Shown here piece by piece: positions 1 through 11,813 of a stretch of DNA of 64,000 bases; position 1 is the stretch's first letter; every line of letters starts with the position of its first letter. Both the position numbers and the translations under genes were made by a program. Source of the DNA: Ixodes scapularis (taxonomy: Eukaryota > Arthropoda > Arachnida > Ixodida > Ixodidae); the NCBI RefSeq assembly GCF_016920785.2, contig NW_024609839.1, positions 6,350,196 to 6,414,195 on the forward strand, in the 5' to 3' direction. Under the pieces are notes generated by a model. It searched no databases. It saw only the letters and a list, made by a program, of their open reading frames with translations, and was not told the DNA's origin.

Positions 1-625
1 TATCAAATATCATGTCATCCTTACTTAATATTTCTTCTAGTGTACGGCAGGGCAGCATTTTAGGCCCTCTTTTACTCCTTTTTGTACCAATGATATCATT
101 ACTATCGGCACTGAAGCGGAATTGATTATATATGCAGACGATACAAGTACGATAAAAATATTGAAAATGTTATTACTAAAGCAAACAGTTTCCTTTATAA
201 ACTAAGAATGTGGTGTGAAAACATTTCTCTTCATGTAAATGCTGACAAAAGCAAGGCTGTGTTATTTCAACTGCACTCAGGAGCACAGAAAAAAAAAATT
301 ACCTACTCTGAATTATGGTTAGAAACTTAGCATATTATACAGTGCGCTGATAAGGTCCGAACTCTTGGTGTATTCTTTTCCCAGGCAAGTAGCCAGGGGT
401 TTTTTTTTTTTTTTTTGTAGGGGGAGGGGGGAGGGGGGAGGGGGGAGGGGATGGGATGGGAGGGGATGACAAAATGCTGTATAAGGGGGTAAGGGAGAGG
501 AGGCCCCAGCAAAAAAAAAAAAATCGAGGGGGGGGGCCGTAGGCCCTCCCACCCTGGCTACGTGCCTGTCTTTTCCTATAATATTGTCACAAATGGCGAT
601 GTGAAGGAAGAAAGAATAACAGAAA
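1..625 (+). pseudogene. LINE (non-LTR) reverse transcriptase remnant
   Basis: This is part of a non-LTR retrotransposon reverse transcriptase, the enzyme that copies element RNA into DNA at a nicked target. Across shifting frames one reads a GSILGPLL block near the start, the catalytic IYADDTS block at about 127-148, and then a WCEN..LHVNADKSKAVLF block typical of the RT/thumb region. A later LGVFFS block ends at about 381 and continues after a hAT insertion at 382-568. The frame is broken at least twice and the window edge truncates the 5' side, so it is a dead copy. The second LINE at 49.8-51.1 kb has the same YADDTS and DK(S/T)KAVLF blocks, so the two are probably related. The clade (CR1, Jockey or I-like) cannot be fixed from this fragment. 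Confidence 0.8.
382..568. mobile_element. hAT-type MITE with poly-T and G-rich core
   Basis: Terminal inverted repeats of 16 bp start CAGGCAAGTAGCCAGG on the left and read CAGGCACGTAGCCAGG on the opposite strand at the right (one mismatch). The element is flanked by a perfect 8-bp direct repeat, TCTTTTCC, at 374-381 and 569-576, which is the hallmark of hAT transposases. The interior is low-complexity: a T run at about 400-416, G-rich blocks at 420-460 and 526-536, and an A run at 511-523. It has no coding capacity and must have been mobilised in trans. It sits inside the LINE RT frame, which resumes after the second duplication copy. Confidence 0.87.
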
Positions 626-808
626 CGTAAAATAGGGCGAATTTGTGCCCAAAACAAAAAAAGGTAACAAATGGTAACAACAGAGCGTCAAAGTCGGCGT
701 AACAGCAGGATCGAATGCTGGGGCGAGACTGACTGCGGCTCGCTATGCGGAGCCTTTTATGTCGAGAAATTTACCAGAAATTTAAATTCAAAAGAACGAA
801 TAAAAGAT

Positions 809-881
809 GCGTCGCTCCCAGGAATCGAACCCTGGGCTTCCGCATGAGAGTCAAGCGCGATAACCACTCGGACACGCACGC
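809..881 (-). repeat. tRNA-like (SINE-head) sequence
   Basis: On the minus strand there is a box A-like TGTCCGAGTGG and a perfect box B, GGTTCGATTCC, at tRNA-like spacing. The acceptor arms pair only partly, the T-stem looks one base short, and the anticodon arm has a mismatch with no U at position 33. A functional tRNA gene is therefore unlikely. A related sequence lies at 57126-57200, and similarity continues upstream into a GCGACGCGCG-containing segment. This suggests a dispersed tRNA-derived repeat rather than a single gene. Confidence 0.6.
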
Positions 882-1891
882 GTCCGCTCGCCGACGCGCG
901 CGGCAGTATGCCATGGAATCAACACGTAGATCATATTTGTAATAAACTCAAAAATTGTAGGCGTTTTAAATTAATATAGGAAAATTTCAGCTACCAGTGT
1001 AAAACTTCAACTTTGTAGATCGTTTTCTTTTTATACTCACTTATGCTACGCACGTCTTGTTTGGGGGATCTACAGGTTTAACTAATTTAAACGCGCTAGA
1101 ATTCTACGGGAGAAAGCTATTCCGGCAGTTGCTATTATCTTTTGGACCTAGTAAAAGTATCTCCTAACTGACGTATCAAATATGTACTCTGAACGTTCAA
1201 TATTAACATATCCAGGTGCATTAAACGGTGAACAGGGAACTTTCTTCAAAATAGCTGACCTACGATCCCACATTTCATTTCACCACATCCGTCATTTTCA
1301 GCCATGGCGTACGTGAAGTCTTTTGTTCTATGGTAAGAGTGTCTAACTAATATGGGTTATCATATTTTGTTATTTATTACTTCTGACTTCTGGAGCTGTT
1401 GTCTCGCTTTGTACGGGACCCAAGGGCTCGTCAAGCTCTGTAAAACAGCAATTTTACTTAGCACCCCCCGTCCCCTTAGATGGAAACCCAAAGCAATCTT
1501 AAGAAACAAAACAAAAACGAAAACATTTATAGTCGGTGGCAGCGGCTAAGAATTCAGCAAAAGCTCCGCCTCTAGCATGCAATCATTGCGTCTTGTCGGG
1601 CAGTGAGTGCACGTGCGACTTAATCGTTATCAAAAGCCCTCGCACTGGAGTTGGGGCGTCTACTGAATTCTTTAACGATCACCGACAATAGTTACACGCA
1701 GATTGGAAACTTTCCCGAGATTTTCCACAACATTGCGTCTGGAAGTGAGGCCACACTTGGGGAGGAGCGGCCAAGTCGTTCTCGTCCCCCCAGAACATGT
1801 TGTGACCAACGCTGGTCACAACCAAATAATGTGACCACAGCACCATCGATTTTCTTCTTCTTGTGACCAACGCTGCTTGCGCAACTTCAGA
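882..1891. other. Non-coding interval, nothing recognised
   Basis: AT-leaning DNA with only short chance frames. A small inverted motif, TGTGACCAACGCTGGTCACA, lies near 1800-1820 and its TGTGACCAACGCTG half recurs at about 1862. I see no exon, RNA gene or complete repeat. Confidence 0.5.
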
Positions 1892-1996
1892 TCTCTGAGC
1901 GTAACTATCCCGATGCATCGGATTTTCGCTCCCATCCTAAAGGAGCACATGACCGCGTGGGCAGAGGAAGAAGGCTTGCTCACGGAACTCCAAGGA
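1892..1996 (+). pseudogene. LINE reverse-transcriptase N-terminal scrap
   Basis: A 35-residue stretch in frame +2 reads as the opening region of a LINE RT: a start resembling 'P-I-S-L-T', then RIFAPILKEHM, AWAEEEGLL and TELQ. In intact elements this order leads into the GFR motif of RT domain 1. Here the GFR and everything after it is lost or scrambled. It is a short decayed fragment, identified by pattern memory only, and a chance resemblance is possible. No flanking duplication is visible. Confidence 0.5.
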
Positions 1997-2279
1997 CCGA
2001 CGAGGCCACCGGTTGGAACACCTCATGTTCACACTATGTATTCAGGTGGCCCCGAAAGAAAAGAGGACACGAATAGGTTGCTTCCTAGACGTTTCCAAGG
2101 ACAGTGTACCGCATGCTTAGCTGTCAAATCAACCGAAGCAGATAGACATGCAACCATGGTGGAGCGCACTGATTCACAACATATACCAGGGCAACATGGT
2201 GAAGACATAGATGGGTTCGGCGAACTCTGAGGAAGTGCTGGTGACGAGGGGCCTACGCCAGGACCAAGGACGCTGAGGA

Positions 2280-2454
2280 CCAAGGGCGTCATGAAGGAGG
2301 TTATTTTTTGCTTGTTTTTGTAATATTAATATGCCTATAACTTAAAGCGTATTTCGAGAAGAGAAAATGTTCACTAAGTTACTACGTTCAGTGCGCTCAG
2401 GTTCCGTGCAAATAAAAAAAAAAGAGTCAAAGAGTCGTTGCAGGGCCCCTTTAA
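2280..2454 (-). mobile_element. Terminal fragment of TTAA-flanked transposon family
   Basis: This stretch is the reverse complement of the left end of the element at 21166-22180: the shared path runs from GTCATGAAGGAGG to the terminus TTGCAGGGCCCCTTTAA at 2438-2454. Only about 170 bp remains and the opposite terminus was not found, so it is a truncated copy. It ends on TTAA like its relatives. Confidence 0.75.
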
Positions 2455-2980
2455 AGGCCGGCCCGCAAGCAGAGAGAAGGAACTTGACCCCCACTTTCCT
2501 TCTCGCCACTGGGAAAGGAGGAAATCGCCTCTCGTTTCCTCCTCGCCATTTTCCGACTTTTTTTGTTTTTGTTTTTTTGCCGGCTGCCTGATTTTTTTTC
2601 GGGGCAAGCTTGGGTGGGGAAAATGAAAGCTTGAAGGATTTGAAAAGATTATCCAGAAGCCAGCCGGCACACCTGCGACAAGGAGCTGAACCAACCGAGG
2701 AGCTGTTTTGACTTTTGAGCGAGCTTGGCACTTGCTCTTTCCAACCAGTTGGATTGAATTTTTTCAGCATTGGCTTGGAGGACGATTCTCGCTGTTGTGA
2801 GAGCACAAACAACTTCTTCTGTTCAAAGAAGTAGTCACTGAAGTATCAATTTGAATATAAATATATAGTCTGGCATCTTTCGTTGTTTAGGCGAATTCAT
2901 GGTGACAACGAGAAGTACGAGCGGCGTTCGGTATCTCAGGGATGGCGCTCCATAGATGACGGAGGATTCCATCCGTGGTG
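2455..2980. other. Purine/pyrimidine-skewed non-coding interval
   Basis: Contains T-rich tracts at about 2557-2610 and purine-rich stretches. Open frames on both strands here are low in complexity, overlap one another and match no family I know. Confidence 0.4.
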
Positions 2981-2987
2981 GATCTAG

Positions 2988-3150
2988 CACTTTTCGGTAT
3001 AGAGTGTTTTGCTGTAGAGAATTTCGGTGCGGACGTTTTGGTGCACAGACATTTCAGTGTACGGACTTTTTGCTGCAAAGACTTTTCGGTGTGGGACTTT
3101 TCGTTGCGCGGATATTTCGGTGCACGGACATTTTGATGCATGGACATTCG
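2988..3150 (+). repeat. Degenerate 15-bp minisatellite
   Basis: About eleven diverged copies of a unit close to TTTCGGTGCACGGACA are arranged head to tail, e.g. ATTTCGGTGCACGGACATTT near 3114-3133. Because the period is about 15 bp, open frames run through on both strands, with FRC- and APK-type peptide repeats of five residues. That is expected of any repeat whose unit is divisible by three, so no protein is claimed. Confidence 0.75.
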
Positions 3151-6100
3151 ACGCTATCGTTCGCTCGCCGGTATCTCTTTTCCAACGTACGCACTACACG
3201 CTTCACATCGTGTTTGCGCGTTGAGTCGACAGAGATGGTCTCCTCTATAAGGTTTTGGCTTTATTATTGGTACTGCGTGTAGGAAAGACTCCGAACAGCA
3301 AGAAGCTTGAGAAGTTGTTTGTGTACTCAGAACAATTTTGAATATCTTCAAATGCGCCTCGCGTAATTGTATAGCTCCGATCGTTAATAATTTGTTAATA
3401 ACAAATTGTTAATAACCTTACACGACGAAAAACAATGTAAGTTATCACTTGTAACTCAATAGGGAATAAAGTAGACGTGTGGCGGGTACAAAATAAGTGT
3501 AATAAAATTAAATATCGATTTGAATCAAGTAAACACGCCGAATTTGGTGAGTGCTAAATCTATTTTATTTGGTATCAAATGTTTGCTTATTCTCGTACGA
3601 AAAAAACAGTGGCTGTGGATAATCCATGGTCAACGTCTTCTTCCGTGCCGTAATGATGTCGCCGGCCGTAAAAACCTGCCTTAGAATCGTGCTTATAGAG
3701 GGTGATTTTTTTAACAACTAGACATTTTTCTAAAAAAAGATGTCAAAGTTACGCAATTGCGGTTTGTGCCTTATCTGTAGTCATAAAAAACACCCAATCA
3801 TTCATTTTTAGAGAGATGTAACGCACGTGAAGTAGTTCACGGCGTCCTAAAAAACAAATTTGGACGCGAATCGTGTTACCGCAATCTTTTCGGCCGCTGC
3901 GCTCCTCGCCCCTTCTACAGTGGCGTTGTCACAGCATGGCGCATGATTTATCCCTTTGGCTTCATGGCGTTGAGCTGTGCCACGCGGAGATGGTGACATG
4001 AAATCAGAACTATATTTTCGCGCCCAAATGAGGAGGACGCCTTATCAGGACGCCGTATATTAGTGTACGCGCGTTGGTTTGGTGGCTTTCGATTAAGGCC
4101 AACAACTTTCTAAATACACTATGCCGTTTTCTTTCCTAATGAAAAGGTTAATTATCGAATTTTAGGCAATCAGTAGATTTTTAGTTGCGTTCTTTCTTGA
4201 ACCTAATCCTTGCCTGGCCGTATAGCTCACATCCACAAAGCGCAATTCGTTAATTTTCACGTTTTTTCCCCCTAATATCTAGTAGGTGAAAAAAGAAACA
4301 AAACAAAAAAAAGAAAAACGTTGTATATAAACCAGAGCGCAGTTCTTTTCTGATATAAATAAAGCATGGGGCACGCGTTTTGCCATGCATTTTTTTTCCG
4401 CCTATAAAAACAAATCCCGGGACATTCCAAATTGAGTTTATGATGGGGCGGGCGCTTTATCACTGGGTATTTTGTCATGTTTTAGAAGCTTTATTACTGG
4501 TCAGAAGAGAGCCACTCGAGCCGTATCACGTTGTAAACAGCTAATTCAGGTGTTTCTCAAGGAGCTCTACAACTTTCTAATTGACATTTCGATTCATAAT
4601 ACATTTAAAAAGTTGGGTAATTAGTCCTAAATATTTAATTTTTTAGGCATAATTAAAAATGCTGCAACTCTCGCAAGATGTTTGCTAACAACATAAAGTT
4701 GGTTTCATTAGCGTAAAGTGGCTGCGCTCTAATTTCTCGTTACAGAGATTTGTAAACGTCTTTCATTTTTATGCTTGGTCTTTAAAGATTCGTGAAAAGC
4801 ATTCGCGACCTTATCTGTCAAGCCGCGTCCGCGGACAGCGCGGCCTCCTCGGCAAGTCGTCCCCTCATCGAAGACGACACGACACAGGTACGATCAAAAT
4901 TAAATGCCTGAATAGAGTGAAAGTTTAAAATAATTCTAAGAGTGTTATTTGATATTATTTGTACCATATTCAAGTTTCAACACTCGTCGCAGGCAGCATG
5001 AAAGGAAGCACTGCACTCTTGGCGCAAACGAGTGCCCAGTCAACGGTCCTACACTCAAACACGCATCACCACCCGACTTGTTTGAAAAATAAATGATTTC
5101 CAGCACTTTTGATGGAAAAGGCGAATGTTCTACTGAGCGTGATTTTTCGTGCACCCAAAAGTCCTCTAGCCGAGATCGGTGGTTGACAGCTTCAGGATGA
5201 CGAGGAACGACGGATTCATAATTTCCCGCGGAAGTACTGTTTTGACGTTGAATTCACCTAAAATTGTATTTGCACAGATTATGGCACGATGCCGAACTTG
5301 CTTGATTACTTTTCTTTTAGAGTCAACATAACCAGGCATAATCTACAGATATTGCAGATTTTATTTTAATTGGTGCAAAAGACAAGTAGGGACATAAAGA
5401 ACAAAATACAGCTCTTCTTTCTACTGCATTTCTTTCTTTCTGTACTTGTGGGCAGTTAGCCCACATGTATATATTCAAAAATTGCTAAATCGTTTAAGCC
5501 CCTCCCCCTTTTTATAGTTTGCTTCATAGATTTATTAGGAATTGTGGCGAATCCCGGCCGGGTTCAGGTACAGATATCGCACATGTTCAAGGACACATTT
5601 CGGCATGATTTCCCGTTTGGTGATGACGTTGAGCTGGCCGCTGTTTAGCTTCTTTTCCAAGTAGGCCGGGCAACGCCAAGCGCCTAAATTAGCCAAGCAG
5701 CCCCAAAACTTGCGGTAGTACACCTTCCGAACTCCTGAGTTTTTTGGAGATGGTCGCTAACCTTTGCCCACCCTGACAGAGCCCCGAACAATTATGCAAA
5801 GGCTGCAGAGGCTATCTGGGCATTCCATTTCCCAATTTGCGAACGAATGGGAACAGAACAGAATGAAAACTTCGTAATACCTGCTATGTTTTAATAAATG
5901 GCATAATATGCTACTATTGCTAGTTGCACTATTTTACGCGAAGAAAATTGTGATTTTGCGGTTCATTCTCCGTGTTTCCCACTCTCTTTGCTGATACGCC
6001 AGGTATTTGTCTGCTGTCGACTTTTCAGTTGCATTTGTTGACAGAAACTAAATGCACGCTTGGCCGCGAAGAACTTTTTCTCAAAGTCTGAAGATACATG

Positions 6101-6203
6101 AAATATACCATAAACCGTTTCACTTTTTATGGAAGTTTGTTTTTTACTCTTCTTATTTGCTTCAACGAGGCGGCCGTCACTCTAGAAAACACCTGTAGTA
6201 CGA
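3151..6203. other. AT-rich non-coding interval
   Basis: Three kilobases without a supported exon, RNA gene or complete transposon. The longest frames are under 70 codons and unremarkable. Repeated TTGTTAATAA motifs occur at 3387-3415. It may hold old, eroded repeats that cannot be recognised by eye. Confidence 0.45.
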
Positions 6204-6295
6204 ACTATATGCGCCAGGAATGGTCAGACTGTTTTCAGTTCGATACATGACTATATGCGCCAGGAATGGTCAGACTGTTTTCAGTTCGATACATG
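6204..6295. repeat. Perfect 46-bp tandem duplication
   Basis: Two identical 46-bp copies (6204-6249 and 6250-6295), each containing GCGCCAGGAATGGTCAGACT, lie head to tail, and the following bases begin a third copy. Perfect identity in otherwise non-coding DNA points to a recent slippage or repair event, or an assembly duplication. Confidence 0.9.
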
Positions 6296-8450
6296 ACTAT
6301 ATATTGTCACAATGCAACTAATTTTACATGCTTCGCCCTCTTACTGCAATATTTTTTACTTGTATTTACTCGTGATTATTATTTTGAACAAAAAAAAACA
6401 CAAAATACTGATACAATCACTCTTCAGCGTGCCGTTGTTAGAACAACCAATTTTCAACTCCCTGGGTATAAAAATACCCACCTTTTTTTTTTTCTTCTGC
6501 TGTGATGTTCATGTTCCGTTCACTCGAGATAAATATGCGGTATTGTAGCGTATGTGGCCGCATGCGGAAGTGTCTGAGCATGTTTTAAAGCTGCAAAAAG
6601 AAAAAGTAAAAAAAAGAGAAAAAAAAGAGAAAAGCGAGCCAGCCCGAACCCTTCCGAGCTCATATCGAGCCTGCCGAACTAATCCCCGATGTTTGGGTTT
6701 GAAGCAGAGAACCTTGAAGGGTGACAGAGGTTTTGTCGGGGGGCCGGTAAGCCCATTAGCAGTCTTGCGAGAAGGCCGTAAAAAGCGAGGAGGAAAATGG
6801 AGGAGGAAAGGGGAGGAGGAAAAAAAAGAAAAGAGGGGAAATCTTCTGCCACGCTGAAGAAAATTTTGAGTGCCCGCCTTTAAGGGCGCCACCATCTTGA
6901 GAACCCTGGCACCGACGATGCCGTCTAGCGGGTTAACACTTCAAATATCGGTTAGGTGTGGCAGAAGAGCTGTATGGGTGGGCGACGGTGTGGGTATGGT
7001 CTAAACTTGGCCTGTTCACTCGAGTTGACTAATGACAGCCCATCACCTTGCCTCCTCGAAAAAATGAGGACGAAGATGTCTCATGCCCGCGGTGGAAGAT
7101 ACAGTTTTATGTGATGATTCTCTGTCCGACTCAGCGACACATTATGGTCGGTTGGCTACCACATCAGATCCCAGATTGATTTTTGTCTATATGCATTTGG
7201 ACTCGTCCCCGCACATGGGAGGCAACCATCCGACCGCTCCGGTTGTTTCTCCCAGCGGTGGTCCCGCCATTCCCTCGCTCACCGCTTCTTGTTGTACCTC
7301 ACCGCCGCCGCGCCGCCACCAAGTCGCCAGAGTCCGTAAATCTGTGTTCTCCTCCTCCTTCTTCTGCTTAAGGCTACCTTCGTCCACGATGGTGGCACCT
7401 GTGACCGACACAGCACCAGATCAAAACACGATGCCAGCCACTGACCGCACACCACCACCACACCGCGAAAAAGGCGAGCACGCTACGCCGACGACAGCGT
7501 GGCCGCCGAGAAGGGACCTCATACCTCAGCGCCCTCCGCGGCGGCGCTGACCTAGCTACTCCCGGTTCGGGGCTAGCTCCGAACACGATCTGGTCGCTCG
7601 CTCCCCGCGCGAAGAGCGGCCAGAGTGATCACCTAAATGTGTTTCTTCCACCGTGCTGATGCCTCTTGCATGAGGCATGCATGAGGCAGTAGAATAAGCG
7701 CCGTCACCGATGGGTGATTGTATTTTGTGATTGTTAAATTGTATACCTATTGTGTGCGCGTGCCAGGCGCTGGTTGGTGGGCCCGAAAAGGGCAGTTGAT
7801 GACGGCAGAAAAGAGAGAGAGGGCAGTCGGGAGTACATTGTGGCGAAACTTAGACCAAACCGAATAATGCGCTTGCCCCAAGACCAGCTCCCTGCTTCCC
7901 CGGGTCCCAACACGCCCTAAACCACAAGCCGTGATTGGCCCAGTCGACAGCGGGAGCTCAGCACTGCGGAACCTTGGGGTCAGCGGCCAGCACGGACAAG
8001 CAACGTCGCTCTGAGTCCGGGACACCGCGCGGGCGTTGCTCAAACCAAGCAAGGTCGGCTTTTCGGCTCTCATGTGCACCCACGAGCTGACGCGTCGGAC
8101 GTTTCCTCGACGCGAAGACGTGGTGCAGCGGCTAGTGCGAGGCGTCGAAAGCTTCAGGAGTCGGCGGAGCCGCATGCCGCAGCGTTTTCCCCAAGTAGCC
8201 CGATTTCTCGGGCCAGCCAGATGAGCGGTTTGCTTCACCAGTAGGACGAACGCTGCATGACTCGGCCTCATCGCAGGAGCCAGCGACAAAGAACGAGACT
8301 TGAGTCCGAGACCTTAACCTCTGCCTGAAAGCGGCAGGAACCGGACTTGAGTGTCCCCGACATCCTACCGACTACGTAGAGATAAGGACGGATCAACACG
8401 AATTGATGAGCGCACAGGCTTGGTTATTCGTATTGGATGATCACTCGGTC
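6296..8450. other. Non-coding; possible LTR/leader of a decayed retroelement
   Basis: 6590-6850 is purine-rich (runs of A and AGAAAA/GGAGGAAA). 7083-7550 holds a Pro/Thr/Arg-rich open frame with no recognisable domain. 7550-8450 is GC-rich and lies upstream of the Gag-like remnant in the same orientation, so part of it could be the old LTR and leader. I could not define LTR ends or a primer-binding site. Confidence 0.35.
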
Positions 8451-8994
8451 AATGGCTAAGAAGTATAAGCCGGACGAACGAGACAGTGAAATGCCTGATA
8501 AACTTCCTGGCGAGGCGTCAGAAGACGAGGGGGAACTGATTATGACGAGTCCAGCACTCAGTTGGAAATCGAAAAAATGAAGCTCCCAACAAATACGGGT
8601 GTCATTTGAGCTCCACACATTGCAAAGGGAGAATGGTGGTGGTGCCAACCGGGGGCTGGGTTTACGATCATCAGCTGGGGTCTCTGCTCCCCTCTTGAGC
8701 AATTGCTCAGCCACATGCCCGTGTACGGATCCGTAGTGCCTGGCTGGATCGAGGCGGTAGAAGTCAAATGTCGTTTCTTTCAGGTTCGTGATGAGACAAA
8801 AAGTCACGTGCAGTGACATGAAGGAACTTTACGCTCAGCTGAAAGAACGAATTATACGTGATCTAGGATTGTCGCCAAATGAATATAAACGACTGTTCAT
8901 TAAGGCAGGCAGAATGCGGGAAGAGTCATGGGGCGAGTTGGTCGACCGACTTAAGAACTACTTCAGTTATGATGGAAGACGAGCCTGTTGGTGA
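8451..8994 (+). pseudogene. Gag-like remnant of a Gypsy-type LTR retrotransposon
   Basis: The segment starts with an ATG at 8451 followed by a charged, acidic stretch, then (in another frame) a coiled-coil-like SSTQLEIEKMKL at about 8547-8584. From about 8815 a 55-residue frame reads YAQLKERIIRDLGLSP...YKRLF..AGR..EESWGELVDRLKNYF. This order (helix, SP.EY, R..EESW, L..YF) resembles the SCAN-like capsid region in some Gypsy gags. About 230 bp of unrelated sequence and at least two frame changes separate the parts, and there is no zinc knuckle, so it is a broken gene. The assignment rests on remembered pattern, not a search. Confidence 0.55.
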
Positions 8995-9173
8995 ATAGAA
9001 ACGAATACATGAAAGGGTAAAACACCGAGGACGGAAACGGGGCTGTTTTTATTGAGCAATAACTATAGAATAGCACAATTATAAAACCGCCCCCTGAAGG
9101 TTTCAACGTTGGTATCAGTAATCTACCTATATCTGATGTTAGGAATTCGACCTCTGTCTTTGTCAGTGATAAT

Positions 9174-9613
9174 TAGGGGTGTCGTGAACTTTTGTCGAAC
9201 CTCGATTTTTCGACTGGTTCACCGAACCTTCGAACTTTCTATGAAGGTCGAAGAGGTTGGACTTATGGACAGTGTTGCCCGGCTTCCACACGAATAATTC
9301 AAATTTTGGAAAATAAATAATTTATTTAAATTTTCCAAAATGGTTACCCGTGTTTTGCACCATATAGAAGCGAAAATATGCACTTTTAAGGCTTTCGTTT
9401 GTTAGTAATGTGAAACAGTGATGTCAATATACCGAACAAATATTGCACTCTTCCTTTGCCAGGAGGAGTGTCGACTGTTTATTGTTTTTTGTTCGTTTTT
9501 TAATTTTCGCGCAAGCGCACAAAAGTTTCTTTAGTCGAACCTTTGTCGAACATCACGTTGAAAGTTCAAAAAGTCGATGGAACTCGAACCTGGGCAGGTT
9601 CGCGACACCCCTA
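9174..9613. mobile_element. Non-autonomous hAT element (440 bp)
   Basis: Terminal inverted repeats TAGGGGTGTCG(T/C)GAAC at both ends, with one mismatch in 15 bp, are flanked by a perfect 8-bp duplication GTGATAAT at 9166-9173 and 9614-9621. The interior holds several TCGAAC/GTTCGA-type subterminal motifs, as often seen for hAT transposase binding. It has no transposase frame. Confidence 0.93.
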
Positions 9614-10706
9614 GTGATAATAAAGCTGCAGAAATGCTGTTGACAGTCCCCATGTAAAATGGTTCAATGATTTCTCTACCAAAACCTTTTTTGTGCCCGC
9701 CCAGTATTCCAGTATCAGAGAAATATGGCGCTCAGTCGTCGCACGTGCGGCTGTGGACGACGATCGAGTGAAAAGACTCATTTGGACACTTCGATTCTTC
9801 AATGTTGTGTTCTCTGAGCCGATGGTTAACGCTAGTTAACGCATCTTCTAGTTTGTCCGATGTACTCACTGCCGCAGCTTAGTTCAATGAAATAAGCCTT
9901 TCTATCTTCGCACTGTATGAACTTTCTGGCATGTTTAACATTTCACTTTCTGGGCCTGTCGCTCTCTTTACGTTTCTACATAACTGTTTAGAGAACCCTT
10001 AGGAAGAAAAAAACGATTTTTTTTCGGCAATTTGGTCGGGAAACGCGTGATTTTACGCGGGAAAAATAAATGTTTGGAGCAATGACGGTGCGAGGCGCGA
10101 TTTAGTCGCTAGTCACACCCTTTCCACTTGTTTTTTCTCTCGGCTTTTCGAACGCGTGGTTGAACGCGAACGCCTTCAGGTTGAGGTGGAAAGAGCGGAT
10201 GACCATTCTGCGACGTCATGGACTTTGCGCGACAGAATTTCAAATAAAGCTGTCGCTGCCAATATTGCTCTAAAAGAATTTTTTTTTTTTTTCGCGTAAA
10301 ACTTATTTTTGGGCAGGCGTGTCCCCTTCCTTCCTCTCCCCCCCCCCCCCCCCCCTTCTTTTCCCAGACTATGAATTTTTTTTTTTTTTTAGGGGTTTTG
10401 TAAGGCGCATACGACAGGAAAAAACCCCACTTGTGTCGAACTTTGACGCGATAGACCTTTAACGGTGCTCGGAATTGTGCATGTACAGCGAAACGTCCTT
10501 TTCTTTTTTTTTCTTTTTTTGGCAACGGCTTGCGGGTGTTTTTTTTTTTTTTTTTTTTTGAGAATGAATCTCTCAAGGGTGGAACGTAGTAGGTCCGCAG
10601 AAGCCTGCTCTGTTCAGCCTCTCATGCTGCAACTTCTGGTTACTTTTGGATCATTGTAGTGGAAATGCGCAAGACAGGTGCCCCGAGCGGGTGCTCTGCC
10701 GCCATT
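9614..10706. other. Non-coding interval with homopolymer tracts
   Basis: Contains T runs at about 10279-10292, 10376-10391 and 10540-10559, and an 18-19 bp C run at about 10338-10356. No coding or RNA feature is recognised. The frames through the runs are low-complexity artefacts. Confidence 0.5.
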
Positions 10707-11813
10707 GGGCGCGTTCAGTAGCGGCCCCGGAGTCAAGGAGTCACTGACTCCTTCCACTGGACGGCCAAAAGTCACTTCCGGTGCACGTAACTCCGGGGCT
10801 TCGCAGTCAAGCTCGGAAGCACCGAGTCCGGAGACGGTGCACGTAGAGTCAAAGGAGCTAAAATGACGTCATTTCCCAACTGGTGACGATTTCCGGCGCT
10901 AAAAGAGTAAAAAACAAACAATACGGCGGGATAAGCTGTTTCGGTTCTGTAGCGGGTGCGCGGTTTGCTCGCTTTTGTTAATGAAAAGTGCTCAAGGTAA
11001 GACGAATAACGCCTTCGAATATCTTTTTGAGGTAAGGCTCTTTCGGAAAATGCACTGGACCGTATTTGGTTTGGTTTGAATATGCTAATAAACAACGCAA
11101 ACGTTCATTTGACGCGCCGTCTCTTGATCGCCGTTGCACGGAAACTCGGTAATATTGACGATAGTCCTGTCCGCGCTCAACAGAGAAAAACAGGGTATGA
11201 ACGCGACTTTGGAAGCCGGTTGGACACTCACGCAGAGCATGATACCGATTAATGTTTTGTTTGCGTAGCTTAATCGGGGTGCACGTTGGCTGAGGCTCGC
11301 CTCGGCCGACAAAACCTTGATCGCCGAGCGCGGCCGAACTTCCCGTCTGTATACAAATACATTTTACAGGAAGTTCGTTACGAAGGGCAGAACAAACTTA
11401 CGGCCGTATAAAAGTATCGCAACCGGTGGGGTAGATTCGCTGAGCTCGGTATTTTGCGTGTACTGACTACGATTTTCGTCGGCTTTTATAACAGTAGCTG
11501 CCTTTGCACCGCCAAGCGAAGGACTCGATCGCGTTGCATCGCTTCGAACAGCAGCGCTGATGTGTACAATCACCCGCTTCTTATTCAACGACATTGTAAA
11601 GACTTCTTCAATACCGGCGTCAAATAAAAGCGATCGTGCTCGCCATCGTCTGCTTCCAGTTTATTCGGAGACCGTCTGGCACAGGGGAGGAAGCGGAAGT
11701 TGCGTAGAAGCAGGTTTGGAGCCGCGGGTTTTTTTGCCGTTCAGTAGGCGCTCCGATGACTCCGACTCGAGGCACTCCGTTCGGAGGCAAGGGAGGCGCT
11801 ACTGAACGCGCCC
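10707..11813. mobile_element. TIR element, probably Harbinger-like (1.1 kb)
   Basis: Both termini carry GGGCGCGTTCAGTAGCG as 17-bp perfect inverted repeats. A 3-bp repeat, ATT, flanks the element at 10704-10706 and 11814-11816, compatible with PIF/Harbinger insertion, although the usual target is TTA/TAA. A third, internal copy of the GTTCAGTAG motif lies near 11741. No long open frame encodes a DDE transposase or a Myb-like partner, so it is non-autonomous. Confidence 0.75.

Noticed and set aside
809..881. Functional tRNA gene
   Set aside because: Box A and box B are good, but the acceptor stem, T-stem and anticodon loop are not intact, and a relative with its flank exists at 57126-57200; treated as a tRNA-derived repeat.
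6856..6880. Another TTAA-element end (CCTTTAAGGGCG)
   Set aside because: Only the TTAA and a few G/C bases resemble the family; no partner terminus found.
7083..7550. 155-codon Pro/Thr-rich frame
   Set aside because: No domain, signal or splice context; GC-rich DNA with competing minus-strand frames.
10338..10356. CRISPR array or similar prokaryotic system
   Set aside because: No regularly spaced direct repeats with unique spacers anywhere; the tandem arrays found are minisatellites or retroelement leaders and the DNA is eukaryotic in character.
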